Positions 45,406-54,308 of a stretch of DNA of 64,000 bases are shown in pieces. Within the stretch, counting starts at the first letter, position 1; each line of letters opens with the position of its first letter. This stretch comes from Kaistella yonginensis (GTDB lineage: Bacteria; Bacteroidota; Bacteroidia; Flavobacteriales; Weeksellaceae): contig NZ_JAUFQB010000003.1 in NCBI RefSeq assembly GCF_030409525.1, forward strand, positions 1-64,000, in the 5' to 3' direction. The translations under genes were made by a program, and so were the position numbers. Under the pieces are notes generated by a model, which had not been told where the DNA came from, did no database searches, and saw nothing but the letters and a program-made list of their open reading frames with translations.

Positions 45406-46260
45406 TTAGTTTTTGCTGATGTGATAATATGCCAACATTTTGTAGTACAATTTTGCGGCTAAGAAAGCAGTTGGTTTTGGCATTGGAGAATCCATTAATT
45501 CTACAATATCAAAAGCGACAACATTGCATTTTTCAAAAACTTTTCTCAACAGTTCCAAAGTTGGATACCATTGCAAACCGCCTGGCTCAGGCGTTCCTGT
45601 TGATGGCGCAATCGAAGGGTCAAAGGCATCTAAATCAATGGTGATATAAACATTACCAGAAACTTTTTCCAGAACTTCATTGATCCAGTTTTCATTATTT
45701 GCAATTTGGAGTGCCCAGAAACACTGTTCTTTATTCACATATTCCATTTCCTCAACATCCATAGAACGAATCCCGACTTGAACCAAATTATGTTTTTGGC
45801 TGGCTTCGTAAACTGCGCAAGCATGATTAGAAGTGGAACCATGAAAGTCAGGACGTAAATCGGTATGTGCATCCAATTGTAAAACGGTTAGATTTTCATA
45901 CTTCTCACCCACCGCGCGAATGGAACCAATCGACACCGAATGTTCACCACCGAAAAGGGTAAATAATTTTCCGTCGTTCGCAAGGAGTTCTTTGGTTTTA
46001 TTGTAAACCGCTTGGGTCATTGCTTCGGGCGAAGATTTTTCCGTGATTTCTCCTGCGAGATAAACGCCTTCTAAATAAGGTTCTGTAGAAGTTTCGATAT
46101 CATACAATTCCATATTTTCCGAGGCATCTAAAAAAAGTTCCGGTCCTTTGTCAGCACCTTTTCCCCAAGTTGAAGTTCCATCGTAAGGAACCGTAACCAA
46201 CATTACTTTTGAGGTTTCTAATTGCGCATTTTCTTCTGGAATATCTGCGTATGTTTTCAT
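45406..46260 (-). CDS. speB: Agmatinase
   Basis: Hydrolyses agmatine to putrescine and urea. Ureohydrolase fold with manganese ligands in FGGEHSVSIG, LQLDAHTDLRPDFHG (Asp-Ala-His-Thr-Asp) and ITIDLDAFDPSIAPSTGTPE. 284 aa. The partner arginine decarboxylase lies at 49661 on the same strand but separated by other genes. A TATCTTTG box lies 38 bases upstream. Confidence 0.95.
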   Translation of the reverse strand: MKTYADIPEENAQLETSKVMLVTVPYDGTSTWGKGADKGPELFLDASENMELYDIETSTEPYLEGVYLAGEITEKSSPEAMTQAVYNKTKELLANDGKLFTLFGGEHSVSIGSIRAVGEKYENLTVLQLDAHTDLRPDFHGSTSNHACAVYEASQKHNLVQVGIRSMDVEEMEYVNKEQCFWALQIANNENWINEVLEKVSGNVYITIDLDAFDPSIAPSTGTPEPGGLQWYPTLELLRKVFEKCNVVAFDIVELMDSPMPKPTAFLAAKLYYKMLAYYHISKN

Positions 46261-46297
46261 TTTATTTGAGATTTTAGATTTTTAATAAATAGAACTT

Positions 46298-46305
46298 CAA
46301 AGATA
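46298..46305 (-). promoter_or_regulatory. Candidate -7 box of speB
   Basis: TATCTTTG on the minus strand. Confidence 0.5.
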
Positions 46306-46408
46306 AATATTTCATCATGAATTTAAGATGATCATCAATTCAAATTTTATCTGTGAAAATTAATTTGACATTTATTAAACAAATATTCTTCAATATCAAT
46401 ATTATTTT

Positions 46409-46437
46409 TAACTTTGTTAAATAAATTTTTAATTTTG
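46409..46437 (+). promoter_or_regulatory. Two tandem -7 boxes before the DUF2089 operon
   Basis: TAACTTTG at 46409 and TAATTTTG at 46430, 21 bases apart (two helical turns), 45 and 24 bases before the ATG. The surrounding ATTATTTTTAACTTTGTT also precedes the DUF1573 gene near 57630. Confidence 0.5.
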
Positions 46438-46460
46438 TTAAAATAAAAATCAAGAAAGCA

Positions 46461-46730
46461 ATGAAAATCCCGATACTTTGTCCAAGTTGTGATAATTCAC
46501 TAAATGTAAGTCAGATGAAATGTAATCATTGCGACACGACAGTCAACGGTAATTATGATCTACCGCTCTACTTACAACTAAGTCGTGAGGAGCAGGATTT
46601 TATTCTGGAGTTTTTTCTGTCCAGCGGAAGTATTAAAGAAATGGCCAAGCAAGCAGAACTCTCCTATCCGACCATGCGGAATAAAATGGATGATCTGATC
46701 CAAACCATTAACAATTTAAAAACAAACTAA
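46461..46730 (+). CDS. DUF2089 family regulator
   Basis: 89 aa. A zinc-ribbon start CPSC...KCNHC is followed by a helix-turn-helix part (SGSIKEMAKQAELSYPTMRN). DUF2089 proteins are thought to be small DNA-binding regulators. It starts a three-gene unit: two bases before the YIP1-like gene, which itself overlaps the hydrolase gene by four bases. Confidence 0.9.
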   Translation: MKIPILCPSCDNSLNVSQMKCNHCDTTVNGNYDLPLYLQLSREEQDFILEFFLSSGSIKEMAKQAELSYPTMRNKMDDLIQTINNLKTN

Positions 46731-46731
46731 G

Positions 46732-47319
46732 ATGAACTGGAAATATGTGTTCAACCCGTTTTTAAAATTTTCTGAAAAGCAAATGTTTCTGCTTTCCCTG
46801 GTCGGACTTTTGGGTTTTGGGTTTTTCGGTTCCGTATTTGAAAGTCCGTTAATCAGCATTTTCAAAATTGCAAATGTGGAAGAAGTCAGCATCTTAAGTT
46901 CTATTTTTTACGCTGCATTAAGTTATGGCTCGGCGATCGTAATGCTTGTTATTCTAGGGAGATTTTTTAATTCAAAAACCAGAGTTGTGGATATTGTCAA
47001 TACAGTCGGAATCTCGCAACTGCCCCTATTATTTGTAATGTTTATCTATAATATTCCTTTTTTTAAAAATTTTAATGAAAGAATAAGTAATTCTATCGAT
47101 TTTTCTACCAGACCTCACCTGGAAATAGGGGACATTTTCACTTTGTCCATTTTTCTTGTTTTAGTATTACCTTTCCTAATTTATAGTATCGCGCTGATTT
47201 ACAACGGCTTCAAAACAGCAACAAATATTAAAACCTGGCAAAATATTTCAGTTTTTGCCGGCGTCCTGATCTTATTTTTGATTATCTACCAACTAACCAT
47301 TTTAAATTTGAACCTATGA
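46732..47319 (+). CDS. YIP1-like membrane protein
   Basis: 195 aa, five membrane helices (near 18-38, 58-80, 95-112, 135-158 and 167-190). The topology and the motif SKTRVVDIVNTVGISQLP resemble the YIP1 family. Middle gene of the DUF2089 unit; function unknown. Confidence 0.75.
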   Translation: MNWKYVFNPFLKFSEKQMFLLSLVGLLGFGFFGSVFESPLISIFKIANVEEVSILSSIFYAALSYGSAIVMLVILGRFFNSKTRVVDIVNTVGISQLPLLFVMFIYNIPFFKNFNERISNSIDFSTRPHLEIGDIFTLSIFLVLVLPFLIYSIALIYNGFKTATNIKTWQNISVFAGVLILFLIIYQLTILNLNL

Positions 47320-48698
47320 AAACAAAAATTTTCTCCACCGCTTTTTTATTGATGCTGCATTTTGTATTTGCTCAAAATATTTTGGGAACCTGGTACGGAA
47401 TTTTGGACATTCAAACACAAAAACTTCCACTTGTTGTTCACCTTGAAAAAGAGGGCAACAATTACAAATCGACTTTCGATAGTCCGATGCAGGGTGCGAA
47501 AGGAATTGCCGTTCAAACCACCACTTTTATTAATAATGAATTAATTCTAGATGCTTCCAATATGGGAGTCAGTTTCAAAGGAAGTTTTAATGGTGAAGTT
47601 ATTGACGGAACATTTTCTCAAAACGGCATGAATATCCCCTTCGTACTTTCCCGCACAAACACGGCAGCAGTGATGAACAGACCGCAAGAACCAAAACCAC
47701 CATTCAATTACGATACAACAGATATTAATTTTAAGAATGACTCCGACGGCAATTTGCTAGCAGGTACACTTGCAAGTCCAAAAAATTTCAATAAAAAAAA
47801 TCCAATTCTTATAATGATCACCGGAAGTGGTGCACAGGATCGAAATGAAGAGCTGTATGGCCATAAACCTTTTTTAGTGATGTCCGATGATCTGGCAAAA
47901 AAAGGGATCGCCACTTTACGGATTGATGATCGTGGTGTAGGAGGATCTGAAAAAGGAAAAGATGGCGCTACAACAGCAGATTTTGCTACGGATATAAGTT
48001 CGGCGGTCAATTATCTTGCAAAGCAGGGTTATCAAAACATCGGTCTCATCGGTCATTCTGAAGGTGGCATGATTGCGCCAATGGTTTCCGGTGAAAATAC
48101 AAAAGTCAAGTTTTTGGTTTTGCTTGCAGGTCCGGGAATCCCGATTGAAGATCTCTTACTACAGCAAACCAATGATATTGCGAAAATTTCGGGAGAAGAT
48201 GATAAATCTATTGCGGTGAAAGAACTATTGAACCGAAAAATGTTTTCATACATTAAAAATTATCAAGGAGGAAACCTAAAAGATGACTTAAAAAAAATAG
48301 TTATCTCCGAACTGCAAAAATTGCCTGCAGATCAAATATCTCCGGATCAAATAGATGCCGTTGCGGAGCAGCAAACAAAACGTTTTTCTGATGGATGGTT
48401 TCGGTATTTTTTAAAATTTAATCCGGATGATTATCTATCTAAGGTTAAAATTCCTGTTTTAGCAATCAATGGAAGTTTAGATCTGCAGGTTTCTGCGAAA
48501 GAAAATTTAGCCGGAATTAAAAACTCACTGACGAAAGCAGGAAACAGAAATTTTGAAATTGTAGCGTTTAAAGGTTTAAATCACCTTTTTCAAACGGCAA
48601 AAACCGGAAACCCTTCTGAATACGGACAAATTGAAGAAACTTTTTCACCCAATGTTTTAGACAAAATAAGTTCCTGGATTTTGCAATTACAAAAATAG
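47316..48698 (+). CDS. Exported alpha/beta hydrolase with N-terminal beta domain
   Basis: 460 aa with a signal peptide ending near FVFAQ. Residues 20-115 are a small beta domain (NILGTWYGILDIQTQKLP), often seen before this hydrolase type in Bacteroidetes. The hydrolase part shows nucleophile elbow GHSEGG, acid INGSLDLQV and His in GLNHLFQ. Likely an esterase or peptidase-like enzyme of the envelope; substrate unknown. Confidence 0.9.
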   Translation: MKTKIFSTAFLLMLHFVFAQNILGTWYGILDIQTQKLPLVVHLEKEGNNYKSTFDSPMQGAKGIAVQTTTFINNELILDASNMGVSFKGSFNGEVIDGTFSQNGMNIPFVLSRTNTAAVMNRPQEPKPPFNYDTTDINFKNDSDGNLLAGTLASPKNFNKKNPILIMITGSGAQDRNEELYGHKPFLVMSDDLAKKGIATLRIDDRGVGGSEKGKDGATTADFATDISSAVNYLAKQGYQNIGLIGHSEGGMIAPMVSGENTKVKFLVLLAGPGIPIEDLLLQQTNDIAKISGEDDKSIAVKELLNRKMFSYIKNYQGGNLKDDLKKIVISELQKLPADQISPDQIDAVAEQQTKRFSDGWFRYFLKFNPDDYLSKVKIPVLAINGSLDLQVSAKENLAGIKNSLTKAGNRNFEIVAFKGLNHLFQTAKTGNPSEYGQIEETFSPNVLDKISSWILQLQK

Positions 48699-48711
48699 CA
48701 CTCAACCCTTG

Positions 48712-48740
48712 AACCCTTTGAAAGACTGAAAGGGTTTTAA
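48712..48740 (+). terminator. Terminator of the DUF2089 operon
   Basis: Stem AACCCTTT / AAAGGGTT, tail TTTT. Confidence 0.65.
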
Positions 48741-48762
48741 GAAAAGTAAATAATTGTTTTCC

Positions 48763-48770
48763 TAAATTTG
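48763..48770 (+). promoter_or_regulatory. Candidate -7 box of the HAD gene
   Basis: TAAATTTG, 14 bases before the ATG. Confidence 0.4.
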
Positions 48771-48783
48771 TAAAAATTTTTGA

Positions 48784-49467
48784 ATGCCATTAAAAGCAGT
48801 ACTATTCGACATGGACGGTGTAATCGTTGATACCGAACCACTCCACCGAAAAGCATATTTCCAATTATTTCAGGATTTGGGAATTCATGTTTCTGAAGAT
48901 TTGTACACCACTTTCACCGGCGCCTCCACCAAGAGAGTTTGCCATACGTTAATAGAAAAATATAAGTTATGTCAGTCGTACGAAGAATTGGCAATGATTA
49001 AAAGAAAATATTTCAAATATTACTTTTATCACGATGCCGAATTTAATTTAATTATGGGCGTTAAAGATTTGATTGAAAATTACTATAAAAACAGGATAAA
49101 ACTTGTTGTAGCATCGTCTGCCAGCATGACCACGATTAATATGGTTTTTGAAAAATTTGAGCTGGAGAATTATTTTGTCGGAAAAATCAGTGGTGCCGAT
49201 TTGAAAGAATCAAAACCGCATCCTGAAATTTTTTTATTAGCGGCAAAAATCGCAGCAGAATCTAAGGAAAATTGTATGGTGATCGAGGATTCTACCAACG
49301 GAATTATTGCTGCTCATGCTGCCGGGATTTTCTGTACGGCATATAAAAGTGAACATTCTGTGGGTCAGAATTATGATCAAGCAAACTTGGTTATCTCCGA
49401 TTTTTCTGAAATTGAATTCGAGAAAATGGGGGTAATTTTTAATAGAAATGCAGGTTGTAATTTGTAA
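48784..49467 (+). CDS. HAD family phosphatase (beta-phosphoglucomutase-like)
   Basis: 227 aa. Nucleophile motif FDMDGVIVDTEP at residues 8-19, motif II VASSASM, and the final VIEDSTNGIIAAHAAGI (GxxDS plus acidic loop). A helical cap domain separates motifs I and II. Substrate cannot be told; sugar phosphate is likely. Confidence 0.93.
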   Translation: MPLKAVLFDMDGVIVDTEPLHRKAYFQLFQDLGIHVSEDLYTTFTGASTKRVCHTLIEKYKLCQSYEELAMIKRKYFKYYFYHDAEFNLIMGVKDLIENYYKNRIKLVVASSASMTTINMVFEKFELENYFVGKISGADLKESKPHPEIFLLAAKIAAESKENCMVIEDSTNGIIAAHAAGIFCTAYKSEHSVGQNYDQANLVISDFSEIEFEKMGVIFNRNAGCNL

Positions 49468-49471
49468 GGGG

Positions 49472-49618
49472 TTGGCGCGAGCGAAGCGAGCGCCAATCAG
49501 CATTTTATTAAAGCGTCCTTTGTAAAAAAACCTACGAGTTATCCTTAGCCCCGATGGAAACGGCATCCTTTTTCTTTTCACGACAGTAAAAGAAAAAGAT
49601 ATAGTGGACAGCGGGACC
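49472..49618. repeat. Short GC palindrome and hairpin element, copy C (diverged)
   Basis: TTGGCGC / GCGCCAA at 49472-49496 is a short hairpin. At 49547-49618 the text AGCCCCGATGGAAACGGCATCC, a T-run, a stem (CTTTT / AAAAG) around CACGACAGT, an A-run, then GATATAGTGGACAGCGGGAC follows the layout of copies A and B but has diverged; the loop still contains ACG..AGT. This lies in the convergent HAD-speA gap, otherwise empty. Confidence 0.55.
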
Positions 49619-49660
49619 GAAAAGTAAAAAGGAGCCCCAATTCTGTGCTCCTAAATAAAT

Positions 49661-51052
49661 TTAATATCCCAATAACTTCAAAACTTCTTCTGGCTTTTGT
49701 TCCTCCCGGAAAACCGTGTAAACAAAGTTCCCTTCTTCGTCTTTATCGATTAAAATATGTTTGGGCTGAGGCATCAAACAGTGGTGAACACCGCCGTAAC
49801 CTCCGATGGTTTCCTGATAGGCTCCCGTATTGAAAAAACCGATATACAAAGGTCTGGTGTCGCTGAAAGTCGGCAAATAAATCGCATTGGTATGTTGTTC
49901 AGAATTGTAATAATCATCTGAATCACAAGTCAAACCACCCAGAAAAACACGTTCGTAGGTATCTTCCCAACGGTTGATGGGCAGCATGATAAACTTACGT
50001 GAAATCGCCCATGTATCGGGCAAAGTGGTCATGAAAGACGAGTCGATCATATTCCATTTTTCTCGGTCGTTTTGCCTTTTTTGGGAAATAATTTTATAGA
50101 GATGGCCACCACTTTCACCTACGGTAAAACTGCCAAACTCCGTGTAAATATTTGGTTCTTCAACCCCTTCTTCTAAACAGAATTTCTTGATTTGAGACAC
50201 GATTTCATTCACCATATATTGGTAATCGTAATCAAAATTAAGCGACGTTTTAATTGGAAAACCACCACCGATATTGAGGGAATCAACTTCCGGTGCGATT
50301 TTTTTCAAACGGGCGTAAACGCGTAAACATTTGTACAATTCATTCCAGTAATACGCCGTGTCCTTGATTCCGGTATTGATGAAAAAGTGCAACATTTTTA
50401 ATCTCGCATTGGGGTGTTCTGCAATTTTCTGGCTGTAGTAGGGAATAATATCTTTGTAACCGATTCCCAATCTAGAGGTATAAAATTCAAATTTCGGCTC
50501 CTCTTCAGCCGCAATTCTTATCCCGATATTAAATTTGCAATCGATGCTTTCCGTCAATTTATCTAACTCCCGATAATTATCTAAAATCGGGGTAATATTT
50601 TCGAAACCGTGATTTATTAAATCAGAAATTTTCGCCAAATAATCATCGGTTTTAAAACCGTTGCATATCACTTCTACGTTTTTATCAAACTTACCTTTGT
50701 CGTAAAGGGATTTTACAATATCGATATCGTAGGCTGAAGACGTTTCCAAAGAAATATCATTTTTAAGCGCTTCTTCTAAAACAAATGCAAAATGACTGGA
50801 TTTTGTGCAGTAGCAGTACCGGTAGCTTTTTGTGTAATCATTGATTTCAAAAGCTTCTTTGAACCACGCTTTTGCGCGTTGAATATTCATTGAAATTTTT
50901 GGCAGATAATTAAATTTCAAAGGAGTACCAAACTGCTCAATCACTTCCATTAAAGGAATATCGTGAAATTGAAGAATATTTTCCGCCACATTAAATTCTT
51001 CGGTAGGGAAATACAAAGTTTGGTCAATAAGTTCTGAATATTTAATCTTCAT
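49661..51052 (-). CDS. speA: Biosynthetic arginine decarboxylase
   Basis: Converts arginine to agmatine, feeding speB. 463 aa, fold III PLP enzyme. The PLP lysine region is YRYCYCTKSSHF; the glycine-rich phosphate-binding stretch is LNIGGGFPI; the later CDSDDYYN and TGAYQETIGGYGGVHHCL carry catalytic residues. The short length is typical of the Bacteroidetes branch. Confidence 0.9.
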   Translation of the reverse strand: MKIKYSELIDQTLYFPTEEFNVAENILQFHDIPLMEVIEQFGTPLKFNYLPKISMNIQRAKAWFKEAFEINDYTKSYRYCYCTKSSHFAFVLEEALKNDISLETSSAYDIDIVKSLYDKGKFDKNVEVICNGFKTDDYLAKISDLINHGFENITPILDNYRELDKLTESIDCKFNIGIRIAAEEEPKFEFYTSRLGIGYKDIIPYYSQKIAEHPNARLKMLHFFINTGIKDTAYYWNELYKCLRVYARLKKIAPEVDSLNIGGGFPIKTSLNFDYDYQYMVNEIVSQIKKFCLEEGVEEPNIYTEFGSFTVGESGGHLYKIISQKRQNDREKWNMIDSSFMTTLPDTWAISRKFIMLPINRWEDTYERVFLGGLTCDSDDYYNSEQHTNAIYLPTFSDTRPLYIGFFNTGAYQETIGGYGGVHHCLMPQPKHILIDKDEEGNFVYTVFREEQKPEEVLKLLGY

Positions 51053-51144
51053 TTTTAGGAAAAAGTATAAGTGTTTTGAGTTTGCAAAGTTGAGAAAAAT
51101 AGTTGGGTTTCTATTTTAAAATTCCGTTAAAATTCCGTGAAATC

Positions 51145-51765
51145 TTAATTCCCGATAAAGACGACCAAATTTCCAGTGTCGAATTCAATGGTCACGCTAT
51201 TTTCTTGGGCGAAATTTCGGGTTCCGATTCTATTGGTTATTTCTAAATTCTCTTTAATTAAAGACCATTTCAGACCCTTTGTTGTAATATTTTCTGCCTT
51301 CGGGAACGGATATAAAGAGATTAATTTATTTTTTACATCGTTTAAAACTAAGATATTCGGTGCGAAAAAATAGTGCGAATGGTCATCAAAAAAAGTAATT
51401 TTTAAATCGTCTTTAAAAATAAAAGCTACCGTGAGATTTCCTAAAAAATGATCCATTTCTCCACCGCTCCCACCGTAAACATCTACTTCTTTATAACCTC
51501 TTTCTTTGATGATTTCCAGTGATTTCTCGAAATCAGTTTTATTTTGATCTGGAGTGAAAATAAATTTCTCGTGATAAATAGTCTCATCTTTTCCCGAATG
51601 AGAATCGAAATCTCCTGAAATAAAATCGAGTTTTTCAAGCGGAAAACCTTTCTCTTTTAAATAATGAAAAGCACCATCGGAACAGGCAATCAAAGAATAA
51701 TTAATAGTGTCGGGAAGATTTTCTGGTGGAACTCCATTAATGAAAAGAAGCGCTTTATCGGTCAT
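51145..51765 (-). CDS. Thiamine diphosphokinase
   Basis: Transfers pyrophosphate from ATP to thiamine. 206 aa from MTDKALLFING at 51765. Motifs IACSDGAFHYL, FISGDFDSHSG and TPDQNKTDFEKSL are diagnostic. The start overlaps the end of the adenosyltransferase gene by 11 bases, so the two are translated from one mRNA. An earlier in-frame Met nine codons upstream is less likely. Confidence 0.92.
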   Translation of the reverse strand: MTDKALLFINGVPPENLPDTINYSLIACSDGAFHYLKEKGFPLEKLDFISGDFDSHSGKDETIYHEKFIFTPDQNKTDFEKSLEIIKERGYKEVDVYGGSGGEMDHFLGNLTVAFIFKDDLKITFFDDHSHYFFAPNILVLNDVKNKLISLYPFPKAENITTKGLKWSLIKENLEITNRIGTRNFAQENSVTIEFDTGNLVVFIGN

Positions 51766-52324
51766 TTGGATTCCAATATTCTTCGGTTTCATTATTCAGT
51801 TTTGAAACATAACGTGCTAAAACAAATAAGTAATCAGAAAGTCGGTTCAAATATTTAATCAATTCTGGGCGAACTTCTTCTTTTTCATTCAGGAAGACCA
51901 AGCTTCGCTCTGCGCGCCGACATACCGTTCTGCAAACATGAAGTGAAGTTGCCGAACGACCACCACCAGGAAGAATGAAGTATTGAAGGGGTTTTAATTC
52001 TTTTTCAAACGCATCCATCCAATGTTCTAATTCTTCAATTTCTTTATCAGTAATCATCAAAGCCAAGCGGGATTTTCCGTTGGCTAAAGTTAATTTATCC
52101 GTTGGAGTCGCAGATTCCGAACCAAGCGTAAATAAATCGAACTGAATTTTCTTCAATTGATTTAAAACATGCTCGTCTTTAACTTCACTTTTTGCCACTC
52201 CGATAAAAGAATTTAACTCATCGATGGTTCCATAAGATTCAACTCTTGCGGATGCTTTGGAAACACGGGCTCCGCCGTAAAGTGCAGTTTCTCCTTTGTC
52301 GCCGGTTTTGGTATATATTTTCAT
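51755..52324 (-). CDS. PduO-type cob(I)alamin adenosyltransferase
   Basis: Makes adenosylcobalamin from cob(I)alamin and ATP. 189 aa, four-helix bundle. Motif TKTGDKGETALYGG at the start and SLHVCRTVCRRAERSL later are the family signature (ATP and cobalamin binding). Its product is the cofactor of the IcmF mutase encoded at 28999. No cobalamin riboswitch is visible upstream. Confidence 0.94.
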   Translation of the reverse strand: MKIYTKTGDKGETALYGGARVSKASARVESYGTIDELNSFIGVAKSEVKDEHVLNQLKKIQFDLFTLGSESATPTDKLTLANGKSRLALMITDKEIEELEHWMDAFEKELKPLQYFILPGGGRSATSLHVCRTVCRRAERSLVFLNEKEEVRPELIKYLNRLSDYLFVLARYVSKLNNETEEYWNPNDR

Positions 52325-52413
52325 TGAATTTTCTTTGAGGTAAATTTAATGATTTTAAAACCGTTGCATCAAATGAAAATGAAATTCATTTCTATTAAGA
52401 AATTTGAATCGAT

Positions 52414-53253
52414 CTATAATTCATCAAATACGACCTTCCACAAGATTTTATTATACGTTCTAAAAAAATTAATATGTCCAATTTCCTGTTTTTCAGATTC
52501 AGAAATTTTAACTTCTCTAAATCGTTTATTCAGGTTGGGATACACTGTTTTCATTAAACTGTTCATGCCTTTATCTGTCACCCAAGTGTCGTCTTCCGCA
52601 TGGATGATGAAGGTTTCTTGCGTTAAGTTTTTAGAAAAATCACTATCAATTTTCTCATACAGTTTGCTGGTGGATTTATTGTTTAAAATTAAAGTCTGCC
52701 AATCGTAGGCAACTCCTTTGGGCAAAGATTCTCCCAGACCAAAACGATGAGCGGGGAAATAACCAAAAAATTGAGTCATCACCGGAAGAGCCAAGCCGAA
52801 ACCGAATAACGCGGTTACGGCCACTTTAAATTTCAGATTTTTAAGCGTGGCATCCTGCGTGGCCACAAAAACGAATTTCTTAAAAATCCTCGAATCTTCA
52901 TTCATCCCAAGAATTAACGCACCCACGGAATGACCCAAACAAAATTTGGTGTAATCAGGATAATCCTTTTGAATAAAATCAGTTAAAGTTTTGAAATCTA
53001 TCGCTCCCCAAATCCTCATGGTTGCTACAAATCCCTTCATTTTTTTCGGCTTAGATTCGCCAATTCCGCGGTAGTCGTAGGTAAGGACTGTAAATCCGTT
53101 TTCCGCCATATATTTAGCAAAAGAAAAGTAGATCTGTTGTTTTACGCCAGTTGCTGAATTGATGAGCAGTAATTTTCCGTTAGAAGTTATCGGTTCAAAA
53201 ATTTTTACCGCAAGTGGAAATTGGTCGGGTGTTTTTAAGGTCAGTTCTTTCAT
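52414..53253 (-). CDS. Alpha/beta hydrolase
   Basis: 279 aa, no signal peptide. Nucleophile GHSVGA, preceded by TYDYRGIGESKPKKMKG, acid in IHAEDDTWV, and His in QEIGHINFF. The long SKPKKMKGFVATMRIWGAIDF segment is characteristic of a Bacteroidetes branch. Function unknown. Ends close to the adenosyltransferase gene. Confidence 0.85.
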   Translation of the reverse strand: MKELTLKTPDQFPLAVKIFEPITSNGKLLLINSATGVKQQIYFSFAKYMAENGFTVLTYDYRGIGESKPKKMKGFVATMRIWGAIDFKTLTDFIQKDYPDYTKFCLGHSVGALILGMNEDSRIFKKFVFVATQDATLKNLKFKVAVTALFGFGLALPVMTQFFGYFPAHRFGLGESLPKGVAYDWQTLILNNKSTSKLYEKIDSDFSKNLTQETFIIHAEDDTWVTDKGMNSLMKTVYPNLNKRFREVKISESEKQEIGHINFFRTYNKILWKVVFDEL

Positions 53254-53261
53254 TTCATAAA

Positions 53262-53287
53262 AATTCCACTTGTAAATAAGTGGAATT
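53262..53287 (-). terminator. Hairpin between ribokinase and hydrolase genes
   Basis: 10-bp stem AATTCCACTT / AAGTGGAATT; on the minus strand it reads into TTTTATG. Confidence 0.6.
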
Positions 53288-53359
53288 ATTTTTTTAAAAA
53301 TATTAATTTTAAAGGTACTAAAAAAGAAAAACCGATATGCTCAATATAGCATTCTTGAT

Positions 53360-54247
53360 TTATACAATATCTTTAAGGTACGGAAGTCCACTTTGTGAAC
53401 CTCGATTTTTAGTCACTTTCAAAGAAACATCGTTTCCGAATTTTACACAATTATCAATGGTATTTTGGTGGCAAAGTGCCACGGCAAATCCAGCGGTAAA
53501 TGCGTCGCCCATACCCATTTTATGTAGTACAGAATCGTGATCGTTGCGGTAATATTTCATTTCGGCACCATTAAAATAGGTGGTGGAGTTGGTATCGTCT
53601 CTTACAAATAATTTATTCGGATACTTTCGTAAGATTTGCTCTCTCGGTTCATCTCCAAAGATGATTGAAAGTTCGTTACTTTTGGCAACAATGAAAGCCG
53701 CGTTATCGATAACATCTTGGGAAAGTTTCTTTGCTGGCGAGGCATAAATTCCCATTTTATTTCCATTTATTTTAACCAATTGTGCGGTGTATTCTATAAC
53801 ATCCATAGGGATTTCAAGTTGGACAAGCACCAAATCAGCTGTAGTAAAAAACTTTTCTGCATCTGCCACATTTTGTGGTTTTAAGCAATAGTTAGAAGCA
53901 GGAACTACGACAATAGAATTCACTCCTTTTGCCGCGACCACGTACGCGGTGCCAGTATCAGCTTCCTGAGTTTCGATCACGTACCCTATATTCACTCCTT
54001 CATCAACTAAATTCCGTAAAATTTGCTGCCCGAAGGGATCCATCCCAACAGCTCCAATAAAGTATACACTTGCTCCTAATCTGGATGTTGCGACCGCTTG
54101 ATTGGCACCTTTCCCGCCAAAAAAACTTTCTGATTTTTCAGCCATAACCGTTTCATTAGGCTGTGGAAGGTTGGCGGTATTCAAAACTAAATCTATAGAT
54201 GAACTACCAATTACAATAATTTTCGGCTGTTCGGAAGTTATATTCAT
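53360..54247 (-). CDS. rbsK: Ribokinase
   Basis: 295 aa PfkB-family kinase. Signature 1 FFGGKGANQAVATSRLG near residue 42; signature 2 KMGMGDAFTAGFAVAL near residue 250, where GMGD replaces the usual GAGD but keeps the catalytic Asp. Phosphorylates ribose if the assignment holds; other PfkB substrates are possible. No rbs transporter nearby. Confidence 0.88.
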   Translation of the reverse strand: MNITSEQPKIIVIGSSSIDLVLNTANLPQPNETVMAEKSESFFGGKGANQAVATSRLGASVYFIGAVGMDPFGQQILRNLVDEGVNIGYVIETQEADTGTAYVVAAKGVNSIVVVPASNYCLKPQNVADAEKFFTTADLVLVQLEIPMDVIEYTAQLVKINGNKMGIYASPAKKLSQDVIDNAAFIVAKSNELSIIFGDEPREQILRKYPNKLFVRDDTNSTTYFNGAEMKYYRNDHDSVLHKMGMGDAFTAGFAVALCHQNTIDNCVKFGNDVSLKVTKNRGSQSGLPYLKDIV

Positions 54248-54308
54248 TGTGTGTATTAGTTATCTTTCAAATGTACTTAAATATGAAAGGATTAAGAACG
54301 ATTTTAAT

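Noticed and set aside
52325-52413. Cobalamin riboswitch near the adenosyltransferase gene
   Set aside because: The sequence is short and AT-rich, without the conserved B12-box; the same holds upstream of icmF.
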